Positions 26,505 to 35,547 are shown, counted from the stretch's first letter. The stretch: DNA of 64,000 nt from Nostoc sp. FACHB-280 (GCF_014697615.1 NZ_JACJSD010000028.1:1-64000); one strand, 5' to 3'. Notes: generated from the letters alone by a model not told the origin. A program made the numbers and translations.

Positions 26505-27725
26505 ATGTGGGAAGTTCAATATCTGAATGCAGAGTTACTCGATCTCAAACTTTGGGGCGAAGGCTGTCGCCTGTATCAGATTCGCCAAATGGGTGATGAT
26601 GAGATTTGCTTGATTCAAAGGGATGATAACTGGCAAGTCGTTTACACCGAGCGTGGTGCGGTTCAACAACTGCTGTTTGAATTTACCGATGAGGCGGAAG
26701 CTTGTGAGTTTATGTATCAGGAGATTAAGAGAATCAAGCATCCCCATCTTGTGGGATTATTTCCCACTGATGATGAGGCAGAGCAATTGTGTCAGGTGTT
26801 GACTCAGTTACAAATTCAATTCTCTCACGACCCGCAAGGAAGGGTGAGAGTATACGATCAAGACATTTTTACAGTGGAGCGTCACTTTGGTTGCCAATTA
26901 CCCCTGCGAAAATGGTTGACTGTTCCCGAACGAATTCACGTTACCCTCGCTCGATTGCGAAAATTCGATCCATACAATCGCTATGCCCAAATCACGACTA
27001 ATCCGCCAATTGCTTCTGAAGCAAAGTTGAGCGCGTTAGAAGCACAACATGGAATTAAACTGCCTGAAGTTTACAGAACATTTTTGCTAGAAGTCTGCAA
27101 TGGTGGCAATTGGGAACGGCTAGGAAATTACTGGTCGGCTGAGGAAGTTATGGCAAACAATTCTGCCCAAGTATGGAATCAGCCTTTACCTGAGTTCCTC
27201 GCAAAGTTGAAAGCAGCAAAATCGAGGGATTGGCTCAAAAATCCAGGAAATCAGCAATATCCAGGGTTGTTACGAATTGTCGATGGGGATAATCCTGTGC
27301 GGGATTTGTTTCTCACCCAGGAAGGATACGAGGTGGAAATTCAGGGGGATTGGATTCGTTTTTGTGAGTTTTCCCCAGAACAATGGCTCAAGGATTTTCT
27401 AGATGATATTCAATATGGGTTATCTACAATTGAAGGATTACTAGATTTTCTTCGCTCTGGGGAATTAATTCGAGATTATCCATACTTTCATTCTGTGAAT
27501 TTTGCCAGACTCCTTGCAGAAATCATCGGAATCGATATCTCTCCTGAACTCACAAATGAGCAAGTGAAGATGAGCAGTGAAATAGATTATAAAATCAACC
27601 AATGGCGAATTAAGAATATGGGTAAGATGCGGTACAACTTTGGGTTTAATGCAGAGCAAACTGAGATGCGAATTCAACGAATTTTAAAAAGGTTGGAGTA
27701 CATATATAATATATTGTATCCCTAA
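26505..27725 (+). CDS. SMI1/KNR4 (SUKH) protein with extra N-terminal domain
   Basis: 406 residues. Residues 1-135 form a domain I do not recognise. A SUKH domain follows: LSALEAQHGIKLPEVYRTFL (175-194), EVCNGGNWE, then YPGLLRIVDGDNPVRDLFLT and FSPEQWLKDFL. The C-terminal 80 residues are helical. It is a paralogue of the SUKH protein at 22171. The immunity role comes from the family; no toxin is near. Confidence 0.75.
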   Translation: MWEVQYLNAELLDLKLWGEGCRLYQIRQMGDDEICLIQRDDNWQVVYTERGAVQQLLFEFTDEAEACEFMYQEIKRIKHPHLVGLFPTDDEAEQLCQVLTQLQIQFSHDPQGRVRVYDQDIFTVERHFGCQLPLRKWLTVPERIHVTLARLRKFDPYNRYAQITTNPPIASEAKLSALEAQHGIKLPEVYRTFLLEVCNGGNWERLGNYWSAEEVMANNSAQVWNQPLPEFLAKLKAAKSRDWLKNPGNQQYPGLLRIVDGDNPVRDLFLTQEGYEVEIQGDWIRFCEFSPEQWLKDFLDDIQYGLSTIEGLLDFLRSGELIRDYPYFHSVNFARLLAEIIGIDISPELTNEQVKMSSEIDYKINQWRIKNMGKMRYNFGFNAEQTEMRIQRILKRLEYIYNILYP

Positions 27726-28008
27726 ATGACCCATCATCTGGATCTATTTTTCCAGTGTGAGTGTGCTAGACCTGGCGTTTGCTGATTTTTAATTTTTTAA
27801 TCTGAAAATTTAATTAACCTTTACAGACTTACAACCTAATCTTCATCGGCTAATTTAAAAATGTGAAACTTGCGCGAAAATAATTATTTTTATGCAGTTA
27901 TAGCCACAGTCATATAATTTACGTACAACTACCCATGTTATATTTATTTTTCTAGAGTAAGAAATAAATATACATAAAAATGTTGATGAAAATAGGTTTA
28001 TAAAAGCT

Positions 28009-28302
28009 ATGAAAAAAATACTTTTATTAGCGATGTTGTCTGCTATCCCAAGCATTATTTTTTCCAGTCCCTCTTGGGCTTCTGTTTATATCCAATATTC
28101 CAATAAGGACTCGGACAAACATGTAATGAAAGTCCAGATGGATGGTTCAACGAAAGAAGTTACATTCAATGGTCGTACGACTGGAGCCGCAACGATACAA
28201 GGTAGCGGTAAAGCTGCTGTTATTGAAACATCTTGTGGAAAAGTCGAAGTCAAAGATGGCTCTAAAATCGAAATCAAAGACGGCTGTATCAAAGTATTAT
28301 AA
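28009..28302 (+). CDS. Small secreted protein
   Basis: 97 residues with a clear signal peptide (MKKILLLAMLSAIPSIIFSS, cleavage near SWA). The mature part is a small beta-rich domain with two cysteines (ETSCGKVEV, KDGCIKVL). Unknown family; periplasmic or extracellular. Confidence 0.65.
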   Translation: MKKILLLAMLSAIPSIIFSSPSWASVYIQYSNKDSDKHVMKVQMDGSTKEVTFNGRTTGAATIQGSGKAAVIETSCGKVEVKDGSKIEIKDGCIKVL

Positions 28303-28332
28303 GTAAATTAAACCCGATCTATGACGAAACCT

Positions 28333-28406
28333 GGAGCTTTTTTAACGATTGAAATGCGTCATTTCGACATCAGGTAGACGTTATTCTAATCAATCGTTAA
28401 AACTCC
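28333..28406. terminator. Bidirectional inverted repeat between convergent genes
   Basis: Outer arms 28333-28352 and 28390-28406 (sharing TTAACGATTGA / TCAATCGTTAA plus GGAG / CTCC) enclose an inner 6-bp hairpin GAAATG-CGT-CATTTC at 28351-28365. It lies between the convergent genes ending at 28302 and 28412, as expected of a two-way terminator. Confidence 0.45.
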
Positions 28407-28411
28407 ATTAA

Positions 28412-28885
28412 TTATCCAAAATCATATTTATATGATGTCGTATCTGTTGTCTGAAATACATGGATTATACGTTCTATTCTCTCGCTCATAAAAGCTAAAT
28501 CTTCTTGTTCTAAAGTATAAGAATGTAAACAAATCAATTCTTCTACAATTTTAGGAACATCTTCTGCTGAGACGACATTTAAATACCCGTCATGAAAATG
28601 ACTGATTAATTGTAAACCAAGAGACTTACAAGCCGGCAACCAAAATTGATAAAATATTTCCCTAGTTGCAACAGGAATCACCTCATAATTCCCGGTATTA
28701 ATTTGGAGAATTCCCATCTCTATTGTCATCTCATTATGTCGTAATATTTCAGACTCAAATCTATTGAAAATTATATAATTACTGCGTTGGTTGCCAAATA
28801 CAGCAGATTTCGTGATTATGAGGTACAAATTATCATCATGAAACTCTTGTGGGGTGGCATATTGCCCGCCCAAAGTGTACATCAT
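28412..28885 (-). CDS. Hypothetical soluble protein
   Basis: 157 residues, no recognised family. Mixed alpha/beta; contains NYIIFNRFESEILRHNEM and a C-terminal helical segment. It ends against the inverted repeat shared with the small secreted protein. Just upstream (28943-29058) lies the cut-off 3' end of the Sel1-type gene, so before the IS insertion the two genes were 58 bases apart, in the same orientation. Confidence 0.5.
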   Translation of the reverse strand: MMYTLGGQYATPQEFHDDNLYLIITKSAVFGNQRSNYIIFNRFESEILRHNEMTIEMGILQINTGNYEVIPVATREIFYQFWLPACKSLGLQLISHFHDGYLNVVSAEDVPKIVEELICLHSYTLEQEDLAFMSERIERIIHVFQTTDTTSYKYDFG

Positions 28886-29058
28886 TACACCGGAAAGTGC
28901 TGTATATTCAAGAATTATGCAGGCTGGATTACATACATCATATTAAGAGCCATAATTACATTTACTATCGCTAAACTGAGCAAATTCACTCTGATATTTT
29001 TCAGGACTATATAACGGTGCTGCTTGCTGTGTTGTAATTTTTTTCAAGCAGATTAAGC

Positions 29059-29067
29059 GATAAATTT
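29059..29067. repeat. 9-bp target-site duplication, left
   Basis: GATAAATTT immediately before the left IS end; identical to 30410-30418. Confidence 0.9.
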
Positions 29068-29087
29068 TTCAAGGGGCGACAAGCTCC

Positions 29088-30251
29088 CTAAAGTGCTTGC
29101 TGTATAAGCTCCATAGCCCTTAAACCTCGCTGATAATATGCTTGCTTATTGCGAATGGAAGCGACCAGTTCCTCGACCAATACTTGACACCCTTGCCAAG
29201 CAACTATCCAATTAAAACCATACAAACCTATCCAAAAATTGCTGTGCCTTTTTTCAGCTTTACTTTGCTCTTGAGAACGACAGACATAAGATTGTTGTCG
29301 CTGTAATTTAATTTTTTGACCTTGTAACCAAGCACTCGTCATTGCTAAAGCAATTAAGAATATTAAACGTACAAGTCTATCAGGGTTGGCTTGGGAAGTT
29401 TCTAAATTGTAACCGCCTGTTTTACAATCTTTGAACATCGCCTCAATCCCAAAACGTTGAGCATATATTTTGATGGCAGTGTTTAAATCAGGTAAATTAG
29501 TTAATAAATACCAAGCTTCCTTATCTTGCTTTCCCCGATACTTCCTTTTCCAATAAACAGCTAAATTGAACCAACCAAAACCTTGTTTTTGAGTAACTTT
29601 AACATCGGGATAAAAGGAGCGAATACCAGGATAAATTTCAATGCTACTTAAAGGCTGAAACTTCTGTCTTTTTTTCCGAAAAGTAGTATCTTTTTTTTGA
29701 CGGAATACAAAACCTATGTTCTGCTTGTGCAGCCATTGTGCCAGTTCTACACTGTGAAATTCTCTATCCCCAATAATTACTAGTTTGTATTTTTTTAATA
29801 AGCGAATTACTGGGCGTAATACTTTTTGCTGTTCTTCTAAATTACTGCTACCGTCTTTCTCCAACAAGCACCAATATATTGGCCACGCTCTTTTTTGATA
29901 AATCACGCTCACCATCAACACATTATTTTCTTTCCACTGTGTTCTATCCATCGCAATGGTTAATTGTGACCCTATTTTAAAATGTTGGTTAATTATTGCT
30001 TCAATGATGGGAAACCATAATAAGACTATACTCAAAGCATTCGATGTTAAAAACCTTTGTATATGCCGTCTACGACTGTTTTGTTGTATTGGTAGAGGTA
30101 AGGTTGCTGCCAGTCTTTCTATCTTCACCTGTTTCTGATTTTGTAACAACCACACCAACATCTGTAGGGTGATTAACTGTGCTTTATTTAGGTATTTTTC
30201 TAAGAAGTTTTGGTAGAATGATGCCAGCATTTTGATGACGGTCTTGATCAA
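29088..30251 (-). CDS. IS4-family transposase
   Basis: 387 residues. The DDE catalytic triad is visible: D in AMDRTQW, D in IIGDREF, and E in the YAQRFGIEAMFKDCK segment (the YREK-type signature of IS4 transposases). Length and architecture are normal for the family, so it is probably active. It lies wholly between the IS ends. Confidence 0.95.
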   Translation of the reverse strand: MIKTVIKMLASFYQNFLEKYLNKAQLITLQMLVWLLQNQKQVKIERLAATLPLPIQQNSRRRHIQRFLTSNALSIVLLWFPIIEAIINQHFKIGSQLTIAMDRTQWKENNVLMVSVIYQKRAWPIYWCLLEKDGSSNLEEQQKVLRPVIRLLKKYKLVIIGDREFHSVELAQWLHKQNIGFVFRQKKDTTFRKKRQKFQPLSSIEIYPGIRSFYPDVKVTQKQGFGWFNLAVYWKRKYRGKQDKEAWYLLTNLPDLNTAIKIYAQRFGIEAMFKDCKTGGYNLETSQANPDRLVRLIFLIALAMTSAWLQGQKIKLQRQQSYVCRSQEQSKAEKRHSNFWIGLYGFNWIVAWQGCQVLVEELVASIRNKQAYYQRGLRAMELIQQAL

Positions 30252-30358
30252 ATTACGAGACCGTTCTTTTTTACCATTAAACTGTACCCTACAGGTAGCC
30301 GCTTAATAACTGTACAGTTCATTCTCAATAAGCACCCAATTTTTTCAAGGGTTATGTG

Positions 30359-30391
30359 CCTCCTAAACCTTTATCTGGCGGGGTTTAGAGG
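30359..30391 (-). promoter_or_regulatory. Hairpin between the IS end and the transposase start
   Basis: CTAAACC (30363-30369) pairs with GGTTTAG (30382-30388), extended by CCT/AGG with one bulge. In some IS4-family elements a hairpin here hides the transposase start in transcripts reading in from outside; that role is an inference. Confidence 0.35.
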
Positions 30392-31391
30392 CGATTGTCG
30401 CCCCTTGAAGATAAATTTCCAATCTACCATATGTACTAATTGGATTGGCTCCATTTTCTTGAGCTTTACCTTCAATTGCTACTTTTTTGTACCAAAACAA
30501 AGCCTTTTCTATATCTATTGGAGTACCCAAACCTTGCTCGTACATCTGACCAATTTTTTGCCAAACAAAGGCATTATCACTATTAATGAGAACCGCTAAG
30601 GCTTCTGTGTAACGTTTGGCTTCGTAGAGCGCATCACCATATTTGTGTATTACCCAGTTATTATTAGGAGTTAATATATATATTTGGCGTAGAGATTCAA
30701 GATAATTCCCAGCATTTTTTGGGATTGTTCGCAAGTTGATGAATTTTACACTTGGGTCGCTAAAAGCAACAAATTCCATCAGGGTTTCGGACAATAATTT
30801 TCCAGAAGATGTTTCCTTGGCTTTATGCAGCCATTTGCTAGCTTCATTTTCATCTTTTTGTAAACCCATCAATCCAGAAAAATAGGCTCTGTAGAGAAAA
30901 TATGCAGCAGGTGCATAATCAAGCTCGGCTGATTTGTGATACCATTTCAAAGCTGATTGGCGATCGCTCTGTTTTTTAATGCCAAATTCTTCCAAATTGT
31001 AGGTTTTTGCCAGCCAGTAACAAGCAACTGCATCATTTCGATCGGCTAAGGGTTGTAGCCGTTTGCGGAGAGCGATCGCTTTTTGGTGGTTAAATTTACC
31101 AAATTCAAAAATCTGATTAAATTCGGTAATTTCTGCTGGTGAAATTTGAGTTTTTAAGGGATATTTTTCTGATTGAAGTTCTACTTTATAAGTTGTTTTG
31201 GCATCAATATATCCAGATTTACCGTTAATTTTCACCTTCCATAACTGGGGTAATAAATTTTCCTTTGCAGACTTAACTGTGATAGAAGATATTGATTGAT
31301 GAGTATCACTAGATATAGATGGAGTTGAAAACAATGTTATCCCAGTTATCGCTACTAGCAAAATCAAGGGATGGTGAATATGAGATTTCAT
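30363..31391 (-). CDS. Sel1/TPR-type secreted protein, 3' end replaced by the IS
   Basis: 342 residues as it stands. A signal peptide (about 1-28) is followed by a short WG-like segment (LWKVKINGKSGYIDAKT), then Sel1-like repeats: LAKTYNLEEFGIKKQSDRQS, ALKWYHKSAELDYAPAAYF, ASKWLHKAKE, IGQMYEQGLGTP, ALFWYKKVAIEG. The last 15 codons are IS sequence: the frame crosses the IS end at 30409 and stops within the IS. Removing the IS and one GATAAATTT restores a frame that reads on for 37 codons to a TAA at 28943-28945. Sel1 proteins mediate protein contacts; the truncated form may keep part of its function. Confidence 0.75.
   Translation of the reverse strand: MKSHIHHPLILLVAITGITLFSTPSISSDTHQSISSITVKSAKENLLPQLWKVKINGKSGYIDAKTTYKVELQSEKYPLKTQISPAEITEFNQIFEFGKFNHQKAIALRKRLQPLADRNDAVACYWLAKTYNLEEFGIKKQSDRQSALKWYHKSAELDYAPAAYFLYRAYFSGLMGLQKDENEASKWLHKAKETSSGKLLSETLMEFVAFSDPSVKFINLRTIPKNAGNYLESLRQIYILTPNNNWVIHKYGDALYEAKRYTEALAVLINSDNAFVWQKIGQMYEQGLGTPIDIEKALFWYKKVAIEGKAQENGANPISTYGRLEIYLQGATIASKPRQIKV
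30410..30418. repeat. 9-bp target-site duplication, right
   Basis: GATAAATTT immediately after the right IS end; identical to 29059-29067, and within the Sel1-type gene. Confidence 0.9.
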
Positions 31392-31455
31392 ATTTGTGAC
31401 TTCATAAGTAGTAATGTCACTTATCCATAGCTCAAAACTAGCTCAATTGTCATCC

Positions 31456-32079
31456 CTAAAAATCATCGGATACACGAAACCAATACCAATCACCGTACAA
31501 GTAAAATACTTGGTAATTAGCAGTACCAAATGGACTTCCTTCACTATTCGGTTGATGGACAAAACCATAGGATATGGTATCAGGACTTAGACCATCACCA
31601 CCCCAGAAGACACGAAAATATACACCACCACGAGAATCCATAGCGTATTCATCAACTTCATATAAACCGAGTTTGCGGTTTAATTTGATATTTCCTTTTG
31701 CAGAAATAGGAAGTTGTACCCGAACTTGTTCAAACGCCGATTGCGATATCATAAATGCTAAACGACGCGGTATATAGAACTTGAGCAGGACATAACAAAC
31801 TAAAACTATCCCTGCAATGATAGCAACTTCTCTCCAGGGTACAAAAGTTTGCCTTCTAAGTCTAATACTTTTCAAATCCCGTCTTCCTAAAGTTCTCAAT
31901 CCCCAGAAGAGAATTGCCAATACTGCAAATGGTACACAAACAATTGACACCAGCATAACTGGAAAAAAGAAACTATTTAATGCACCAGGGTAAATACTGA
32001 TAATTAGAATTGCGACACCAATCAACAAGGTTATACATATTGCTATTTTGCCAAGTATTTTTATCTGAAGATTATCCAT
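31456..32079 (-). CDS. Three-TM hypothetical membrane protein
   Basis: 207 residues. Three hydrophobic segments: about 9-30, 36-60 and 87-108. A soluble domain of about 95 residues follows, with a beta pattern (GLYEVDEYAMDSRGGVYFRVFWGGDG) and a Trp/Tyr-rich ending. Unknown family. Upstream of, and in the same orientation as, the Sel1-type gene. Confidence 0.55.
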   Translation of the reverse strand: MDNLQIKILGKIAICITLLIGVAILIISIYPGALNSFFFPVMLVSIVCVPFAVLAILFWGLRTLGRRDLKSIRLRRQTFVPWREVAIIAGIVLVCYVLLKFYIPRRLAFMISQSAFEQVRVQLPISAKGNIKLNRKLGLYEVDEYAMDSRGGVYFRVFWGGDGLSPDTISYGFVHQPNSEGSPFGTANYQVFYLYGDWYWFRVSDDF

Positions 32080-32148
32080 AGTTAATTGAAGATTTTCATC
32101 CTAACAAGCATTGCATTATTGCGATAATTTTCCTGAGTTGTGATGCGA

Positions 32149-32634
32149 TTACTTTGGTTTGGGTTCCCAGTTAAAATCATGAGGACAATCGCATTCTTGA
32201 GCTTGGTTGCAGTTAATTACCATCATGCTAAAGCAAAAATTTAGGAGAGTCCCGTTATCAAATTTTACTTGTAAATTGCCTGGACTACGAAAACCAGCAC
32301 CATGATAACCAACAATTTGATACTTAGAGCTTAAGTTTGAGCCATTAAAGAAATATGCTTTAGGGCTGAAGCTATTGTCACCCTTTAAATCATTTAAACA
32401 AAAAGCTTTTGTGATATATCTTTGGGCGATAATTTCTGCTTCTTTTGGAGATGGATCACCAATTGCACTGAGAAAGGTATCGGATATTTTGGCAATTTTA
32501 TGAGCTTTATTACAGTCAACTATATGAGTTTTTAAAAAGTTTACTGGGAAGGCAAAACGTAATAAACAATAAATTAAACCTAGTGTTAGAATTCTAATAA
32601 TCAAGATTGGAGTAAGTTTTTTCATTGATGCCAA
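32149..32634 (-). CDS. Hypothetical membrane-anchored protein
   Basis: 161 residues. A single N-terminal hydrophobic segment (ILIIRILTLGLIYCLLRFAF) is followed by an outside domain with several cysteines (HIVDCNKAH, AFCLNDL, LLNFCFSMMVINC, CDCPHDF). No recognised family. Confidence 0.5.
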   Translation of the reverse strand: MASMKKLTPILIIRILTLGLIYCLLRFAFPVNFLKTHIVDCNKAHKIAKISDTFLSAIGDPSPKEAEIIAQRYITKAFCLNDLKGDNSFSPKAYFFNGSNLSSKYQIVGYHGAGFRSPGNLQVKFDNGTLLNFCFSMMVINCNQAQECDCPHDFNWEPKPK

Positions 32635-32680
32635 GGGATAGTGCTGTCCTAACTTTGTGTTGCTGATAGATAAAGTTTGT

Positions 32681-32863
32681 TCACGAAGTGCTACAGATGA
32701 TGGTAAGCAAGCTGAATTGTGTATATCGTTCCAAAGAAGACTCTAACAACATCTGAGGTGTATCGGCAACATTCCAACGTACCAATTTATAACGCTTTTG
32801 ATCAACAGTTAAAGTAATCGCCTCTTGCTTACTCGGATCGTAAATTAAAGTTTTGCCGTTCAT
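32681..32863 (-). pseudogene. Truncated copy of the beta-propeller gene at 25348
   Basis: 60-codon frame whose first 50 residues align with the N-terminus of the propeller protein at 25348 (TLIYDPSKQEAI versus ALIYDAVRKQAI; KLVRWNVADTPQMLLES versus SLVKWDISQQPRIIEQ). It then stops, with no further blades. Its ATG overlaps the stop of the upstream gene (ATGA), so it may still be translated. Read as a gene remnant. Confidence 0.6.
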
Positions 32864-33429
32864 CTTGAGAGAAACTCGCCAGTTTTTAAGTTAATTTTAA
32901 TCGCAGATTCTGTTGAATTTCGGTTTGCTTCCAAGGGAATCTTTACCCACTCACCAACGCGATCGGGTGAACCAAAAAGACAATCACAATTAAACTTTGT
33001 AATTACAAAAGGAGTAAAACCAAGTCTAAATTTTAATTCCCCGTGGTATGTGTCACATCCTGTAGAAGTATCTGGTGGAGAACATGTATAGTTGTATAAA
33101 TATACTGTTGTAGGATAGTCTTTAGATGCCACAGTTTCAATGTTTGGCGCATCAAATCCAGACGATATCAAAATGATAAATGAGACAAACAAAAATAGCA
33201 CACTCGATAATAATAAATATAGAAAAATAAAAGTTCGCTTTTTTCTAAATGGTAAATATTGAGATTTTTTAAATAATAAAAAACCAAAAATAAAACTTAG
33301 TAACCATATAATTATAGAGAATAGAAATTTAGCATCTTCCAAAGTTGGAATAGTTGGTAAAAATATAATTCCAATACCCAGAAATGGGGTAGTCAGAAAA
33401 ACCAGAAGTTTGAAATTTCGATGATACAT
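32860..33429 (-). CDS. Three-TM hypothetical membrane protein
   Basis: 189 residues: hydrophobic segments at about 7-25, 33-52 and 65-90. A soluble domain follows with four cysteines (YTCSPPDTSTGCDTYHG, FNCDCLFGS). The ending GEWVKIPLEANRNS is Lys/Asn-rich. Unknown family. Overlaps the propeller remnant by four bases. Confidence 0.5.
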   Translation of the reverse strand: MYHRNFKLLVFLTTPFLGIGIIFLPTIPTLEDAKFLFSIIIWLLSFIFGFLLFKKSQYLPFRKKRTFIFLYLLLSSVLFLFVSFIILISSGFDAPNIETVASKDYPTTVYLYNYTCSPPDTSTGCDTYHGELKFRLGFTPFVITKFNCDCLFGSPDRVGEWVKIPLEANRNSTESAIKINLKTGEFLSR

Positions 33430-33501
33430 TTTCTTGCATTTACTAAAATTATTGGCATAACAGCCACCGCCCTCGTGTCCACTTTCAGGTATGGTTAGGT
33501 G

Positions 33502-33918
33502 CTAACTGCCATGTTTTTTCGACTGACTCACCATGAAAACTAAGCCAGAAGCAACAATTTGATAAGGAATGAGCAAAACCGCCCCAATGATAGCTTTAAA
33601 AGTCCACCCAATGCCCATAGTCGATCGATAAAGTTTTATTGCTTCGTCTCTGAATTCTGGAGCAATATTTCTGAGTCGGTCTTCGTCTGACCAGCCATTA
33701 AAATCAAAACCCAGATAATCAAGCCGCATCTGGGCATATAAATCTGGTAAATATGCCAACAAAGTAACTAGAAGTACGCACGTCATCAAAGATAGAAAAC
33801 TGCTTAATAGCAAACTAGTTATATAACCTTTCCGCCTTAACAGAAAAGGTATGGCAAATGGCGTTATTACCATCATTACCAGAATAAAAAAATAAATTGC
33901 CGAAGAGATATACTGCAT
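33502..33918 (-). CDS. Three-TM hypothetical membrane protein
   Basis: 138 residues. Hydrophobic segments at about 5-25, 32-56 and 108-131 flank a soluble loop that holds DFNGWSDEDRLRNIAPEF. Unknown family. Last membrane protein of the minus-strand run 31.4-33.9 kb. Confidence 0.5.
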   Translation of the reverse strand: MQYISSAIYFFILVMMVITPFAIPFLLRRKGYITSLLLSSFLSLMTCVLLVTLLAYLPDLYAQMRLDYLGFDFNGWSDEDRLRNIAPEFRDEAIKLYRSTMGIGWTFKAIIGAVLLIPYQIVASGLVFMVSQSKKHGS

Positions 33919-34076
33919 TTTTACCTAACTATTTATTCCACAGGCGAAAATCACATCATTAATTGTACTTACTGAACTGAGTATTAATTTTGATAAGCAG
34001 GCAGTTGACAGTTGCTAAAAGCCATTATTATTAAGATTTTCAGTATTTTAATGATGGTATGCTTCTTTACGTCAAA

Positions 34077-34487
34077 CTATATTAGTAAACCTCGTCGATC
34101 GCAGTTTGCTTGTGTACCCGATCGCTCTCTTCCAGGTCTTACCCAAGCTATATCTCGATCAGAATCCAACGTCATTTGTGTATCTCGCTCTACATCACTT
34201 TGAAATCCACCACGGGTTGAAAATCCTGGATTGTTGCGAGGACTGGTAAACATATGATAAACAATTACTGCCTCTGTCCGTCCCCAAAGATATTGTTGCG
34301 CTAGGGTGTCCGCGCCCCTCGCATCTCCAACAACAAAACATTCGTTTTGAGCGATCGCGCGATCGCTCAAAGGACGGTAATGGATCTCAAATTCTGCTTG
34401 AGTTATATCAAGGTGTCCACTGATAAAATTAACAACCTTTTTACTTCTCATCTGCTGGCTTTCCATATATTCACAACTTTTGCCCAT
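34077..34487 (-). CDS. Stand-alone SLOG-like domain protein
   Basis: 136 residues. The N-terminal part reads VNFISGHLDITQAEFEIHY followed by CFVVGDARGADTLAQQYL. The SG start and the G(D/N)AxGxD(T/Q)L motif match the SLOG fold (DprA/LOG superfamily, nucleotide-derivative binding) and match the SLOG domain of the 2584-residue protein (GNAQGTDQLVQNYL). The C-terminal part is rich in Arg and Asp and may be disordered. It may sense or process a nucleotide signal. Divergent from the phosphatase gene. Confidence 0.6.
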   Translation of the reverse strand: MGKSCEYMESQQMRSKKVVNFISGHLDITQAEFEIHYRPLSDRAIAQNECFVVGDARGADTLAQQYLWGRTEAVIVYHMFTSPRNNPGFSTRGGFQSDVERDTQMTLDSDRDIAWVRPGRERSGTQANCDRRGLLI

Positions 34488-34505
34488 ATACTACTTTTGT
34501 AGTAT
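34488..34505. promoter_or_regulatory. Palindrome between SLOG and phosphatase genes (candidate operator)
   Basis: ATACTAC-TTTT-GTAGTAT, a perfect 7-bp inverted repeat touching the SLOG start codon. A -10-like TACAAT (34512-34517) lies just to the right, for the phosphatase. The palindrome would sit over the -35 region of one gene and the leader of the other, which suits a shared operator. Inferred from position only. Confidence 0.4.
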
Positions 34506-34542
34506 ATATGCTACAATGAATTTATTCGATTGAACTGGAGTT

Positions 34543-35547
34543 ATGCGAACAATTGTAGTTGGCGATATTCATGGTTGCTATGCAGAATTGCTTCAACTAT
34601 TAGCCAAAGTAGAAATTACAGAAGAAGATTGTTTAGTCTCCTTGGGGGATATTGTCGATCGCGGGATTGATTCAGTCAAGGTGTATGATTTTCTCAAGAA
34701 TCGTCCTAATACTATCGTCTTGATGGGTAATCACGAACGCAAACATCTCAGGCAAACTCTTTCCTACTCCCAGGAAATTGTCAAATTACAATTTGGCGAC
34801 AGCTATGACGAATTTTTAGAATGGATTAGTCATCTACCCTATTATCATGAAACCGAATCGGCAATTTTCGTTCATGCTGCGGTGGAAGATGGTATACCCA
34901 TCGAGGAACAAAGGGAAGAGGTTTTATGTGGTTGCACTGCGGGTGAAAAACACCTGGGAAAACGCTACGGAGATAGTTCTTGGAGTCAGTTATATACTGG
35001 TGTTAAGCCAGTAATTTTTGGTCATCGCGTTGTTGGAGACAATCCCCTCATAATTCCCCAAAAAACCTACGGTATTGATACTGGAGCCTGTCATGGAGGG
35101 AGATTGACAGCCATAATTTTACCTACTTTTGAAATTATTCAAGTACAAGCAGCTAAAGACTATTGGCAAGAAGAGATAGTTAAATGGCAGTTGCCAGTGA
35201 TGAATGCTAAACCCTGGGGTAGTTATAAGTGGGAAAAAATTCAGGCGATTTGTGATGAGTTTAGAAATTCTGCAAATTCAGAATTATCGGCTTTTATTGC
35301 CCAGAAGGAACAGTGGATGTACGATTTACTTGCCCTTGCTCCCAAAATAATCTTGAAAGTAGAGGAAAAGCTGGCGGAATTGATTTCTGTTTATGGTAAC
35401 GATGGGTTCAAAAAACCAGCTCGTTGTTTTAGCTATGCCACCCTACTATATCAAGCTAATGCTAGCAATCTGACAAGCAAATTTCTCCAACAAGCCCTGC
35501 CGACACCAGATAAGTGGTTGCAAATCATGAAGGAATTGGAAGTTTAG
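34543..35547 (+). CDS. PP2A-like metallophosphoesterase (Ser/Thr phosphatase type) with C-terminal extension
   Basis: 334 residues. The calcineurin-like metal-binding motifs are all present: GDIHG (7-11), GDIVDRG (35-41), GNHE (62-65), FVHAA and FGH. This is the PrpE/ApaH-like group that dephosphorylates proteins or splits diadenosine tetraphosphate. Residues beyond about 215 form a helical extension absent from the usual enzymes of about 220-250 residues. It is divergent from the SLOG-like gene, and the pair could form a small nucleotide-signal module (inference). Confidence 0.85.
   Translation: MRTIVVGDIHGCYAELLQLLAKVEITEEDCLVSLGDIVDRGIDSVKVYDFLKNRPNTIVLMGNHERKHLRQTLSYSQEIVKLQFGDSYDEFLEWISHLPYYHETESAIFVHAAVEDGIPIEEQREEVLCGCTAGEKHLGKRYGDSSWSQLYTGVKPVIFGHRVVGDNPLIIPQKTYGIDTGACHGGRLTAIILPTFEIIQVQAAKDYWQEEIVKWQLPVMNAKPWGSYKWEKIQAICDEFRNSANSELSAFIAQKEQWMYDLLALAPKIILKVEEKLAELISVYGNDGFKKPARCFSYATLLYQANASNLTSKFLQQALPTPDKWLQIMKELEV

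Larger units (their letters stand above)
29068..30409 (-). mobile_element. Complete IS4-family insertion sequence
   Basis: 1342-bp element bounded by perfect 15-bp terminal inverted repeats TTCAAGGGGCGACAA (29068-29082 and, inverted, 30395-30409) and a 9-bp target duplication GATAAATTT. It carries one intact transposase. The intact ends, intact gene and exact duplication suggest a recent insertion. It has truncated the Sel1-type gene whose 5' part lies at 30363-31391. Confidence 0.93.
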
